Shown one piece after another: positions 8,505-16,105 of a DNA stretch of 64,000 bases (position 1 is its first letter; every line of letters begins with the position of its first letter). The stretch is from contig NZ_MWFK01000004.1 in assembly GCF_002078175.1 (NCBI RefSeq), forward strand, positions 18,611-82,610. Reading direction: 5' to 3'. This stretch comes from Streptomyces sp. M41(2017). GTDB taxonomy: Bacteria > Actinomycetota > Actinomycetes > Streptomycetales > Streptomycetaceae. The notes under the pieces are model-generated. The model did no database searches. It was not told the DNA's origin and was given only the letters and a program-made list of their open reading frames with translations. The position numbers and the translations under genes were made by a program.

Positions 8505-9535
8505 CACGAGGCATCCACGAGAGCCACGCGGTCCGGATGACAGTTTCCGCACTTCTCGCCAGAACCCAGCTCGCCGAGAGTCCGGAACCGGGGATTGCGC
8601 AGGGCAGCGGGAGTGCCAGGCCCGCACTCGCCGCACCACTCCGGCAGACCGCGCTTGCTCTTGCTCGAACGACCGGACTCGATGGCGACCGGCACAGTGG
8701 ATCGCTCCGAATGCTGGGCAAGGTTAGTCCAGCCCCGCGGTGCCATCTCCCGGACGCGGTCACACAGCCACCCTTCCGGCAGCCCCTGCGCCAGCAACTC
8801 AGTGGCCTGACCCTCCAGCCGGGCATGCGTGGCCTTCAGCAACGGGCGTCCCAGGGCAGCGGCGTAGGCATCCACGATCCGTCCTGCTGCCGAGTGTGCC
8901 TTCCCTTGCTCGCGCTGCTGAGGCAGCTCAGCCCCTGAGGGGTTGGGCCCTTGGGGCGCAGCATCGGTCTCTCTCTCTCCGTCCGTCGGGACGTTCGCAG
9001 CACCCTCAGCGTGGGCTGAGACAGGAGAGAGAGAAGAGGGAGATTTAGAAGGAAGGAGAAGGGGGTCGGAATCCGACGGGGGTGTGGGGTCGGAATCCGA
9101 CCGGGGGGGGGTCGGAATCCGACCCGGGGGGGTCGGAATCCGACGGGGGGAGGGGTCGGAATCCGACCCGGGGTCTGACCTGCGGTTTTCCTGAGGGGCG
9201 CTGAAGGTGAGCTCTTCCACGAGCGTCGGACCGTAGTCGGTGCGCGCCCGCTTCATGCTCGCCAGCAGGTCGAGGTTTACGCGGTACAGGTCGGCGATCC
9301 GCGCGTTGTTCTTGGGGCTGTACCGCTCCTTGGCTGCCAGCAGACCGCTCTTGATCAGCTTCTGCTTGTTCGCCTTGGCTGCCGACTCCTTCATGTGGGC
9401 CTCGTCCGCCAGCTGCTGCATGGAGGCGATCACGTAGCCCTTGGCGTCGGTGTGGTTGCAGCACGCCATCAGAAACGCGCCTTCGCCGACGCTCAACCCG
9501 TCAGCCTGGAAGACCAGGTTCATGTGCTGGATCAC
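8504..9535 (-). CDS. rep: Replication-initiator-like winged-helix protein
   Basis: 343 aa. The first 100 residues look like the winged helix of plasmid initiators (GEGAFLMACCNHTDAKGYV, then QQLADEAHMKESAAKANKQKLIKSGLL). A low-complexity S/D/P segment (about 122-165) is encoded by five GTCGGAATCCGAC iterons, and the C-terminus has a zinc-like CGEC...CGNC pair. Initiator genes carrying their own iterons are known in Streptomyces linear plasmids such as pSLA2. It heads the operon with tap and tpg (TGATG coupling to tap), which supports a replication role. It is not close enough to a named Rep family to be certain. Confidence 0.7.
   Translation of the reverse strand: MIQHMNLVFQADGLSVGEGAFLMACCNHTDAKGYVIASMQQLADEAHMKESAAKANKQKLIKSGLLAAKERYSPKNNARIADLYRVNLDLLASMKRARTDYGPTLVEELTFSAPQENRRSDPGSDSDPSPRRIPTPPGRIPTPPRSDSDPTPPSDSDPLLLPSKSPSSLSPVSAHAEGAANVPTDGERETDAAPQGPNPSGAELPQQREQGKAHSAAGRIVDAYAAALGRPLLKATHARLEGQATELLAQGLPEGWLCDRVREMAPRGWTNLAQHSERSTVPVAIESGRSSKSKRGLPEWCGECGPGTPAALRNPRFRTLGELGSGEKCGNCHPDRVALVDAS
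9065..9167. repeat. Five iterons GTCGGAATCCGAC: candidate replication origin
   Basis: Exact 13-bp near-palindromes at 9065-9077, 9089-9101, 9111-9123, 9132-9144 and 9155-9167. Starts are 24, 22, 21 and 23 bp apart, about two helical turns, and the copies are separated by G-runs. The array lies wholly inside rep, where it encodes the repeated SDSDP / RIPTPP segment. Regular spacing on one DNA face is typical of initiator-binding iterons. Confidence 0.8.
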
Positions 9536-9924
9536 CGGCCTACCTCCCCCGCGACGCCGGCCGCGACAGACCGGGCAGGGTTCAGGCAGGCCAGAGCCGC
9601 GGCTGCGATCGCCGCGCGCGGTGGGTGTTGCTTGCTGTGCAAGGGGTCATCTCCCCAGATGAGGGGAGCCATGATCAGCGCGTGTGACCTAGCAGGGACC
9701 CGGAATAGTGGCGTTGCGCAGATTCCTGCGCATACTCTGGGTATAGGTGACCACGCGAGCCTGTTGGCTCACGGGCATCACCCGGCAGACGAGGTCACCT
9801 CGCTGCTCACGACTCAGGGCGCTGGAATCGGCTGAGTCGAACGCTGGGAAGCGGCTTCCGTTGTGGCGACGGGGGCCGCTTCGGCGTTTTACGGAGGTTG
9901 CATGCTCTCCTTCTAGATCAGGCG
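9536..9924. other. Intergenic region upstream of rep
   Basis: No convincing gene in 389 bp. It must contain the rep promoter on the minus strand. Two TGCGCA hexamers (9715-9720 and 9727-9732) lie 12 bp apart and match the hexamer repeated in front of and inside the replication-relaxation gene at 48.5 kb. Confidence 0.45.
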
Positions 9925-10182
9925 TCAGTCCTGCTGAGGGAACTTCGAGGCAAGTGCGTTCAGGAACCGGGCGTACGTCTGGCGGTGCGGCTGCCGTGGC
10001 TCCGCCCGTCCGGTCTCCCACCGGGCCACCTGCACTCGATGCACGCCGAGGGCATCTGCCACTTCGGCCTGGGTCAGATTTCCGGCCAGGCGAAGCCGAG
10101 CCCTTTCTGCAGGGCCTGGAAGAGCAGCGGCCCGGTTCAGCAAGGACTCGATCGGCGCGGGAAGTTCTTGCGCGGTCGACAT
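9925..10182 (-). CDS. Stand-alone XRE helix-turn-helix protein resembling the Tap N-terminus
   Basis: 85 aa. Nearly the whole protein is one helix-turn-helix (LTQAEVADALGVHRVQVARW, residues about 44-63) followed by ETGRAEPRQPHRQTYARFLNAL. The same arrangement, including the pattern WExGRxEP...YAxFL, forms the N-terminal domain of Tap. AAGGGAGG lies 4 nt before the ATG at 10182. It sits upstream of rep-tap-tpg on the same strand, so it may regulate that operon or compete with Tap for DNA. That role is inference. Confidence 0.72.
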   Translation of the reverse strand: MSTAQELPAPIESLLNRAAALPGPAERARLRLAGNLTQAEVADALGVHRVQVARWETGRAEPRQPHRQTYARFLNALASKFPQQD

Positions 10183-10226
10183 ACGCCTCCCTTCAGTAAC
10201 TGGCATCCCGAACGCTACACGAAAGT

Positions 10227-10247
10227 GATCTGTCGTAAGGCGCCATC
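10227..10247. repeat. Left copy of a 21-bp direct repeat flanking a gene cassette
   Basis: Matches 14620-14640 at 19 of 21 positions (core AGGCGCCATC preceded by TCGTRA). The copies bracket the five genes 10295-14333. It lies just upstream of the HAD-phosphatase gene. It could be an insertion footprint, a recombination site or a shared regulatory site. Confidence 0.5.
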
Positions 10248-10294
10248 GAGGACTTGACGGCGTGTCGAGTGGCGATGCGCCTAGGGTCACACCC

Positions 10295-10939
10295 ATGCGG
10301 CTCGTCCTCTTCGACCTCGACAACACACTGGTCGGTCGCACAGCTGTCTTCCCCAACGCCATCGCCGACTTGTGCAACGAGCGCAATTACGGGCCGGATG
10401 TCGAAGCGTGGTTGCTGGCAGAGCTGGTCCAGCGAGCTGCTCCAACTGACTTCGAGCGGCTGCGGGAAGCGTTCCGACTGGATGCGCCAGCGCTGCAACT
10501 GTGGCAGGAGTACGTCGACCGCATGGCAGCCGCCGTCACCTGTCGCCCCGAGGTCATCGAAGGGCTGTCCCGCCTGCGAGCGGCCACCTGGACGGTCGGC
10601 GTCATCACGAACGGTGCCAGCGACATCCAGCGAGCCAAACTCGTCGCCACCGGCCTCGCCGACCTTGTCGACGGCGTCGCGGTCTCGGGCGACTTGGAAA
10701 TTCGTAAACCGGACCGGCGCCTGTACGACCTTGCAGCCTCCCGTTGCGGTTCGAGACTTGAAGACGGCGGCTGGATGGTCGGCGACAACCCAGCCGGAGA
10801 CATCGGCGGCGGCTATCAAGCCGGCCTGCGCACCATCTGGCTGCGGGGTCGCCCCTGGCCGGACGATCTTCTCGCCGCGGACCACGTCGTCGACGACGTG
10901 ACCGACGCGATCACCATCCTGCTCAACGAGACGGAGTAG
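10295..10939 (+). CDS. HAD-family hydrolase
   Basis: 214 aa. The start MRLVLFDLDNT places the catalytic DxDxT motif (D7, D9) at the usual position. A helical cap follows, then motif II (ITNGA), the motif III Lys in EIRKPDRRLY, and motif IV GDNPAGDIGGG. This is a small-molecule phosphatase of the haloacid dehalogenase superfamily; the substrate is unknown. The ATG at 10295 is preferred over an upstream GTG because of the motif spacing. A TAGGGT hexamer ends 8 nt upstream, so the transcript may be leaderless. Four bases separate it from the next gene, indicating an operon. Confidence 0.85.
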   Translation: MRLVLFDLDNTLVGRTAVFPNAIADLCNERNYGPDVEAWLLAELVQRAAPTDFERLREAFRLDAPALQLWQEYVDRMAAAVTCRPEVIEGLSRLRAATWTVGVITNGASDIQRAKLVATGLADLVDGVAVSGDLEIRKPDRRLYDLAASRCGSRLEDGGWMVGDNPAGDIGGGYQAGLRTIWLRGRPWPDDLLAADHVVDDVTDAITILLNETE

Positions 10940-10943
10940 CACC

Positions 10944-11786
10944 GTGGACCAGCCGACCGTCGGCATCCTCCACCCCGGCAGCATGGGCGCCGCCGTCGCA
11001 GCATGCGCCGCGACCAACGCCGCCGACGTTCTGTGGTGCAAGGCCGGACGCAGCCTCGCGTCCGCAGAGCGGGCTGCCCGATTCGGTCTCACACCGGTGG
11101 CCACGCTTCCCGAGCTGCTGGACCGCAGCGACGTCGTCATCAGCCTCTGCCCGCCCGCGGCCGCCGAAGAACTCGCAGCCGACGTGGCATCACACGGCTT
11201 CGGTGGCTCATACGTCGACGCCAACGCCATCAACCCCGACCGCATGCTGCGCATCGCGGCCCTGCTCACCCCCTCCGCCGAAGCCGTCGTGGACGGAGGT
11301 GTCGTCGGTTCGCCGCCAACCGGGGGCAAGTCACCGACGTTGTATCTGTCCGGGCCGTCCGACGCGACCGCGCGGATCGAGGCGCTCTTTGCAGGCACCG
11401 CCGTGCACACCGCGACGCTGGGCACAGAGGTCGGGAAGGCCTCGGCGTTGAAGCTGTCGTACGCCACTTTCCAGAAGACCTCACGCGTGCTTGTCGCGCT
11501 CGCGGTCGGCATGGCACGCGAGCACGGCGTCGACCAGGACCTCATCGACGTCGCCTCCCGGCGTACCGACTCGTACCTGGCAGAACCGCAGTACGTCGCC
11601 AAGGCCGCTGCGCGCGCCTGGCGTTGGGGCCCGGAGCTGGAGGAAGCCGCCGACATGCTCGCGGACGCAGGCCTCCCGCCGGAGATGCTGCGCGCTGCCG
11701 CGTCCACGTTGGCACGGTGGAACGACGTCAAGGACGACCACGAGCTCACGCTCAACGATGCCCTGGACCGACTCGCCCGCCCGTAG
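10944..11786 (+). CDS. NAD(P)-binding oxidoreductase with DUF1932-type C-terminus
   Basis: 280 aa from a GTG start. The N-terminal Rossmann fold begins TVGILHPGSMGAAVA and resembles 6-phosphogluconate / 3-hydroxyisobutyrate dehydrogenases; GGVVGSPPTGGK follows at the substrate side. The C-terminal helical part (ASALKLSYATFQKTS onward) resembles the DUF1932 domain. The Lys in SALKLSYA would be in the catalytic position of the superfamily. It forms an operon with the HAD gene and is convergent with the two kinases. The substrate is not predictable. Confidence 0.8.
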   Translation: MDQPTVGILHPGSMGAAVAACAATNAADVLWCKAGRSLASAERAARFGLTPVATLPELLDRSDVVISLCPPAAAEELAADVASHGFGGSYVDANAINPDRMLRIAALLTPSAEAVVDGGVVGSPPTGGKSPTLYLSGPSDATARIEALFAGTAVHTATLGTEVGKASALKLSYATFQKTSRVLVALAVGMAREHGVDQDLIDVASRRTDSYLAEPQYVAKAAARAWRWGPELEEAADMLADAGLPPEMLRAAASTLARWNDVKDDHELTLNDALDRLARP

Positions 11787-11793
11787 CCCGTGC

Positions 11794-12366
11794 TCATGCC
11801 ATCGCCGCTCCCGCGCGCTGAGCCAGCAGCTGGTCGACGAGCCGCGCCACGTCCGACGGTGATGCCACCGCGGTGTTCACGGTCAGGTCCCAGACCGTCT
11901 CCGGGCATGCGTCCAGGTCGTGGCGGGTGGCGTCCCACGCCGCCAGACGTGCCGTGGTGTCGCTGTCACCACGCCGTTCGGAACGGTGCGCGGTCACCTC
12001 GCGCGGGCACCACAGCAGTACCGTCGCCCAGTCGGCCGGATAGCCGTCGACCACAGCGCGGACGCCGTCGATCTGTCCCAGGTGTATCACCGGCACGGCG
12101 GCCGCGAACACGGTGTCGAGGCCAGGCTTGTCGATGACGTAGGTGTTGCCGTAGCGGTGGTTCGCGTACACGACGTCGCCTGCGGCCTCGAGCTTGCGCA
12201 GTTGCTCCGCCGTGCTCATCCGGTAGCCGGCGGTTTTGCCGGACCCGACCTTCAGCCGCGCGAACTGCGCGTATCTCGCCGGGTGCAACTCGGTGAGTGC
12301 CGCGGTCACAGTGTCCTTGCCCGCAGCTGGCGGCCCATAGAGGACAAGTCCCTGCTTCGCGGTCAC
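11794..12366 (-). CDS. Guanylate-kinase-like P-loop protein
   Basis: 190 aa from GTG at 12366, which overlaps the stop of the upstream kinase gene (GTGA). Walker A is LYGPPAAGKDT (residues about 8-18). YRMSTAEQLRKLEAAGDVVYANHRYGNTYVID resembles the nucleotide-binding lid region of guanylate kinases, and HLGQIDGVRAV the following strand. Nucleotide or nucleoside phosphorylation is likely; the substrate is uncertain. The coupling to the XRE-kinase gene implies joint expression. Confidence 0.7.
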   Translation of the reverse strand: MTAKQGLVLYGPPAAGKDTVTAALTELHPARYAQFARLKVGSGKTAGYRMSTAEQLRKLEAAGDVVYANHRYGNTYVIDKPGLDTVFAAAVPVIHLGQIDGVRAVVDGYPADWATVLLWCPREVTAHRSERRGDSDTTARLAAWDATRHDLDACPETVWDLTVNTAVASPSDVARLVDQLLAQRAGAAMA

Positions 12367-13400
12367 GCGTATACCGTCCCCATCGCCTGTCGGGCTTGGT
12401 CCGCAAGCGACACTGCCGTCCCCAGTCGGTTGTCGACGACCAGGTGCGGCACCGCGGGCCGCAGGTCCAGGTCGATGGTCGCCATGTACTCGTCCCACCG
12501 CTGGAGCTTCCACGCGTCCCGGGCCGCAGAGCGGAAGGTGATGTACTCCCGCATCGACTCCTCGTCACAGCGCACCCAGACCGGGAACACGTCGACACCC
12601 ATGGACGCCGCCCTGTTGGACAGGCGCTGCATCCAGGCCGCGTCGGTCATCTCCGCGATGAACGGCGCGCTCAACACCGTGGAGATGCCGCACTTGATGT
12701 TGGCCATGGCCGACTGCATGAGGCAGTCGTACTCCACGGACCGGACCTCCTTCCTGTAAAGCTCGGTGTGCCGGTCGTTCGGATCGCCCCCCAGCGCGAC
12801 TAGGAGGCGCTCCACCAACGGCCGGGTCAGCGGATCTTTGTCGAGGAGCGGCCAGCCCGTGAGCTGGACGAAGAACCGGGCCAACTCGGTCTTCCCGCTG
12901 CCGGCGAACCCACCAACCAGGATCAGCACAGGGCGGTGCGGGTCACCGCCAGTGTGCCGGCGCTTCCACGCGTCGATGATGCGCTGCTGCAGTGAGAAGT
13001 GATCGGCATCGCCATCGCCGGGAGCTATGCGATGGATCGCCCGCTCGACCGCCAGGACCTGAGCGCCGTTGAGACGGTCGTCCATCGGCGTGAGCTTGAA
13101 GGACGTCTCTTCACCCGGCAAGGCGGTACGAAAGCCCAAGTCGGGCTCAGTGGCGCGGTAGAGCAGACAGTAGGCGCGCCGGTAGTGCGGGCCTGGGTAG
13201 ACCTCACCCTGCTCGTGCTGCCACAACGTCTGGGGATTCGCTGCGGGAATGCCCTTGAGCTTGGCCTGCTCAGCGACTTCCCTAAGACGCTCACCCGCCT
13301 TCTCCAGAGTCAGGCCATGAGCCTCGCGCTGCTCACGCAACCTGTCCGGGCGCCAGCCTGCGCGTTGCTTCCCCACCCCTTGCCGCTCCGTCATCCTCAT
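12363..13400 (-). CDS. XRE helix-turn-helix fused to a P-loop kinase
   Basis: 345 aa from the ATG at 13400 (a second ATG is at 13394). Residues 10-90 are an XRE-like domain (LTLEKAGERLREVAEQAKLKG, then NPQTLWQHEQGEVYPG). From about 165 comes an AAA_33/zeta-like kinase with Walker A VGGFAGSGKTELARFF, an Asp in LLDKDPL, and the LSAPFIAE segment typical of polynucleotide-kinase-like folds. Such fusions may couple small-molecule phosphorylation to transcription. The start is chosen because upstream codons are un-protein-like. It is the first gene of a two-gene operon with the guanylate-kinase-like gene. Confidence 0.72.
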   Translation of the reverse strand: MRMTERQGVGKQRAGWRPDRLREQREAHGLTLEKAGERLREVAEQAKLKGIPAANPQTLWQHEQGEVYPGPHYRRAYCLLYRATEPDLGFRTALPGEETSFKLTPMDDRLNGAQVLAVERAIHRIAPGDGDADHFSLQQRIIDAWKRRHTGGDPHRPVLILVGGFAGSGKTELARFFVQLTGWPLLDKDPLTRPLVERLLVALGGDPNDRHTELYRKEVRSVEYDCLMQSAMANIKCGISTVLSAPFIAEMTDAAWMQRLSNRAASMGVDVFPVWVRCDEESMREYITFRSAARDAWKLQRWDEYMATIDLDLRPAVPHLVVDNRLGTAVSLADQARQAMGTVYA

Positions 13401-13580
13401 GGCCGCGAGCCTAGAGTGCAGGCCGGAAATCCCATGTGTACGCGAATGTTGAAATCCCGTGAATGAGGATGCGTACAGGCTTCGACAAGCCGCTGTGATG
13501 TTGGCTCGCCAGCACAGCCGCTGTGATGGGCCCCACACAGAGGAACTGTCAGGCGGAGGCCAATTATGAAGATTTGGAAC

Positions 13581-14333
13581 TTAGGCGTTGAAGTCGTACT
13601 CCAGGATGTACGAAGCGCTGTCCATGGTCATCTCGTTCACTTCCACGACGGAACCCTCAGCGTCATAGGCGGTACGGAACAGCTTGATGACCGGCCGCTC
13701 TGTGGGCAGCTCAAGGCGCTGTGCTTCATCGGAACTCGGAAACCGGCACCGGATCTCTTCCCGGAAGTGCGCGGGAGCGTGTCCAATCTCGGAAAGACGG
13801 GCGTAGATGCCGCCTTCCCCAGTGTCGACACGGGTGATAGCCGTGCCGCTGACCAGCTGCAGTGGCAGGTACGAACTGGCGAGCATGACGGACCGGTCAT
13901 CCAGCACGAAACGCCGAGAGCGGGCACATACAGGAGTGCCCTCTTCCAGCCCAAGCAAGTGCGCAATGTGCGCAGGCGCGGGAACGGTATCGACTCGAAC
14001 ATCGATCGACACCGGTCGCTCTTCGTCCGCCGACCAGATGGACTTCCCTTCGCCCCAATGGTCCCGGGCGAGACGCTGGATGCCGCGGCGTCGGATCGGT
14101 CGGAAGGAGACGACGCGAGCGCCGGCTCCGCGTTTTGTCTCCACTAGCCCCTCGACCCGAAGGACCTTCAACGCCTGCCGGGCCGTGAGAGTCGCGACGT
14201 CGTACTGCTCCGCCAGCGCGGATTCCCCCGGCAAGCGATCGCCAGGGCCGTACTGACCAGCCGCGATGGCCTCTCTGAGGTCATCCGCGATGCGCTGATA
14301 CTTCGGCCGCTGAGGCCCGTTCTCGCTCGCCAT
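13581..14333 (-). CDS. GntR/HutC-family transcriptional repressor
   Basis: 250 aa. The winged helix-turn-helix (about 10-75) has YQRIADDLREAIAAGQYGPG, the LPGESALAEQYDVA helix and ARQALKVLRVEGLV. A UTRA effector-binding domain (about 90-245) follows. In Streptomyces conjugative elements a GntR/HutC protein of this size (KorSA type) represses transfer genes. Four CTCGTTARCGAG-like palindromes lie in its upstream region and flank a promoter that points to the transfer operon. Repression of transfer plus autoregulation is the best inference. Confidence 0.85.
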   Translation of the reverse strand: MASENGPQRPKYQRIADDLREAIAAGQYGPGDRLPGESALAEQYDVATLTARQALKVLRVEGLVETKRGAGARVVSFRPIRRRGIQRLARDHWGEGKSIWSADEERPVSIDVRVDTVPAPAHIAHLLGLEEGTPVCARSRRFVLDDRSVMLASSYLPLQLVSGTAITRVDTGEGGIYARLSEIGHAPAHFREEIRCRFPSSDEAQRLELPTERPVIKLFRTAYDAEGSVVEVNEMTMDSASYILEYDFNA

Positions 14334-14353
14334 ACGTAGTCCCGTCTCCCTAC

Positions 14354-14365
14354 CTCGTTAGCGAT
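14354..14365. promoter_or_regulatory. GntR operator, site 1
   Basis: CTCGTTAGCGAT, a two-mismatch variant of the palindrome CTCGTTAACGAG, 21 bp upstream of the repressor start codon. The position suggests autoregulation. Confidence 0.6.
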
Positions 14366-14437
14366 CCTACGGCCGCTCGTGATCGAGGACTGGAACGGGT
14401 GCCGAGATCGGCACAGGCTTTGTGTTACGCAGTGTAG

Positions 14438-14502
14438 CTCGTTAGCGAACTTCTTGACATCGTTAACGAGCAAGAGTGTACTTGCCTCACCTCGTTAACG
14501 AG
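14438..14502. promoter_or_regulatory. GntR operators, sites 2-4
   Basis: CTCGTTAGCGAA (14438-14449), ATCGTTAACGAG (14459-14470) and CTCGTTAACGAG (14491-14502). Starts are 21 and 32 bp apart, close to two and three helical turns. Sites 3 and 4 flank the -10 region and site 3 abuts the -35 of the promoter at 14454-14482. Confidence 0.75.
14454..14482 (+). promoter_or_regulatory. Promoter driving the transfer operon
   Basis: A consensus TTGACA (14454-14459) is followed after 17 bp by TGTACT (14477-14482). It reads toward the genes from 15063 on. Operator copies on both sides imply repression by the divergent GntR gene. Confidence 0.65.
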
Positions 14503-14996
14503 GTTGATCGCCCCGGAGGGCTCCGCGAGGGCTCAAGGGAAGCGTCAGCTGTTTGAGAACTCCACAGCGTGATCCACCACAGCTACGACAGCCGTGACCA
14601 CACCGGCTGAGTGAGTGGAGATCCGTCGTGAGGCGCCATCACCCACGGTGGTGGCAGTCGACACGTGCAACAACCCGTTAGGCGCTCAGCATTGGCGGCC
14701 TGGAGGCGGTAAGACGCAGCCAGGCGCTCATTACTGACGGGTAGTACGGAGGGTCGACACCCCCATGACGCTAAAGAACGATGCGGCACACCTTTGCTGT
14801 GACTGACCCGTCCGGACGGATCTCCCGGACGACGAGCAGCCCGCATCTATCGGAGATTCGACACCCCCAGGTGTCGTGCAACCTCGCAGCCTGTGCTGCC
14901 CGCCGCCGACCGAGCTCGCCTTTTCGGGACTCGGTGGCCGGCGGAGTGCGCAGGACGCACTTCCCGCCCCGTTCGGTGGCGGGGTCATGACGCGAC
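14503..14996 (+). other. Long leader between the transfer promoter and first gene
   Basis: About 500 bp. The frame 14781-14990 (69 aa, ATG, starting MRHTFAVTDPSGRISR) has no clear ribosome binding site and doubtful composition, so it is only a possible small gene. The right copy of the cassette-flanking direct repeat (14620-14640) lies here. The stretch may be an untranslated leader ending in the hairpin at 14997. Confidence 0.4.
14620..14640. repeat. Right copy of the 21-bp direct repeat flanking a gene cassette
   Basis: Same orientation as 10227-10247, 19 of 21 bases identical. Together they bracket HAD phosphatase, oxidoreductase, two kinases and GntR (about 4.4 kb). Confidence 0.5.
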
Positions 14997-15028
14997 GAAC
15001 CCCCAGGGATTGCCCTCCCCGGGGGTTC
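14997..15028 (+). terminator. Hairpin (attenuator or terminator)
   Basis: GAACCCCC (14997-15004) pairs with GGGGGTTC (15021-15028), with an inner AGGG/CCCT, followed by TTTG. It stands 35 nt before the first transfer-operon gene, so premature termination in the leader is possible. Confidence 0.55.
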
Positions 15029-15062
15029 TTTGTCGCAGGTCCCTTTAGAGAGGACGACCTGC

Positions 15063-15479
15063 ATGCCCAGCATGACAGCACTGATCAACCCTGCCGAGGC
15101 CGCCTCCCGGCCGGAGCTGCCGCGCCGCCCGGTCCCCCACGAGCGGACGCCGGACCGGCCGACCCCGTCCGGTGGCCGGCCGCACCCGCGTACCGCGCAC
15201 ATCGTCGGCGACCCGACGATCCTGGAAGCACTGCGCCTGGTCGTCGAGCAGCAGATCGGCCCCCGCAAGCCGGGTGCGATCTACCAGAACAGCGACGGTG
15301 CCTTCGAGGTCCTCTCCGTCACCCGTGACCCCGAGCGCGCCCGGGGCCTACTCCACCGACGCTGCGCGCAGTGGGCGGTGATCGTCCGCGACGTGCTGCG
15401 CCCGGACGGTGAACCTTTCGTCATCGGCACCGTGTGGACGACGTCCGACCGTCTGGTGCGAGAGGCGGCGGCCCGGTGA
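15063..15479 (+). CDS. Small protein of the transfer operon, function unknown
   Basis: 138 aa. A Pro/Arg-rich head (to about 45) is followed by a compact domain: ILEALRLVVEQQIG, then GAIYQNSDGAFEVLSVT, and a C-terminal VIVRDVLRPDGEPFVIGTVW. No family is recognised. The ATG at 15063 has a GAGAGG site 10 nt upstream; ATG at 15072 is an alternative. The stop overlaps the GTG of the next gene (GTGA), so translation is coupled. Confidence 0.6.
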   Translation: MPSMTALINPAEAASRPELPRRPVPHERTPDRPTPSGGRPHPRTAHIVGDPTILEALRLVVEQQIGPRKPGAIYQNSDGAFEVLSVTRDPERARGLLHRRCAQWAVIVRDVLRPDGEPFVIGTVWTTSDRLVREAAAR

Positions 15480-15607
15480 AGGCCCGGCTCGCTCGGTTAC
15501 GTCACCTGCACGTACTGCGCGGCGCCGGGCAGTGCAGCCGGTGTAGCGGTTGGTTCGACGACTGGCCTGGCGGCGTCTGCGCGGCCTGTATCGCCATCGG
15601 CCGGTAG
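15476..15607 (+). CDS. 43-aa zinc-ribbon peptide
   Basis: GTG start overlapping the previous stop. The sequence contains CSRC (residues 21-24) and CAAC (35-38), two CxxC knuckles that could bind one zinc ion. Codon 8 is TTA (15497-15499), the rare leucine codon read by the bldA tRNA, so translation may be limited to late growth. No homologue is recognised. Confidence 0.55.
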   Translation: MKARLARLRHLHVLRGAGQCSRCSGWFDDWPGGVCAACIAIGR

Positions 15608-15610
15608 CCC

Positions 15611-15787
15611 GTGTCTGACGATCTGCACCGCCGCTACCAGGACGCGCACACCGCGCACCAGGAGCACGCCCGCACCTGCACCACCTGCACCGACACCAGG
15701 CGCTGCCCCACCGGACAGCGCCTGTACGAGGCGTTCACCCGCCTTCAGGACGCCTACCTCAACCGTCAGCGCCAGCAGCGGCGTTGA
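15611..15787 (+). CDS. 58-aa Cys/His-containing peptide
   Basis: GTG start 3 nt after the previous stop. The sequence begins VSDDLHRRYQDAHTAHQ, followed by HARTCTTCTDTRRCPTG, a CxxC plus Cys/His cluster. The C-terminal helix is basic (NRQRQQRR). Small proteins of this type are common in Streptomyces conjugative elements without known function. Confidence 0.55.
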   Translation: MSDDLHRRYQDAHTAHQEHARTCTTCTDTRRCPTGQRLYEAFTRLQDAYLNRQRQQRR

Positions 15788-15808
15788 CACCGACTCTCGG
15801 GAGAGCGA

Positions 15809-16051
15809 ATGCGATTCGAGACCACCTACCAGACGTTCGCCGGACCGGTCCTGTCCGCGAAGCGCACCATCGTCAGCGAGGACGAAGCCCACCGCGTGAT
15901 CGGCGCGAACCTGGTCGCCGGGTTCGAGACCCACGTCCACACCAAGAACGCCCGCGGCGAGCAGCTGTGCACCCGTGACGGCCGCCCGCTCACCGTCGTC
16001 GCACTCCACGGCGCCCGCGTCGTCAGTGCCATGGAGTTCGTACACGTCTGA
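15809..16051 (+). CDS. 80-aa hypothetical protein
   Basis: GGGAGAG lies 4 nt before the ATG. The protein is a small alpha/beta fold with TYQTFAGPVLSAKRTIVS, EAHRVIGANLV and TVVALHGARVVSAMEFVHV. No family is recognised. It belongs to the same transcription unit as the flanking small genes. Confidence 0.6.
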   Translation: MRFETTYQTFAGPVLSAKRTIVSEDEAHRVIGANLVAGFETHVHTKNARGEQLCTRDGRPLTVVALHGARVVSAMEFVHV

Positions 16052-16105
16052 CCTGCTGAGCCACTGTCTCAGCCGACACCGCCACCTCTGTCGGTTGCCT
16101 GACCC

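Noticed and set aside
6918..8540. Plus-strand open frame of 540 codons opposite tap
   Set aside because: A shadow of tap; no motif or ribosome binding site, and repetitive Arg/Val/Gly composition.
9065..9167. Possible CRISPR array
   Set aside because: Repeats are only 13 bp, spacers are G-runs of 8-11 bp, and no cas gene is present; they fit iterons.
10193..11938. Minus-strand open frame of 581 codons
   Set aside because: Ser/Ala/Arg-rich antisense of the HAD and oxidoreductase genes, which have clear catalytic motifs.
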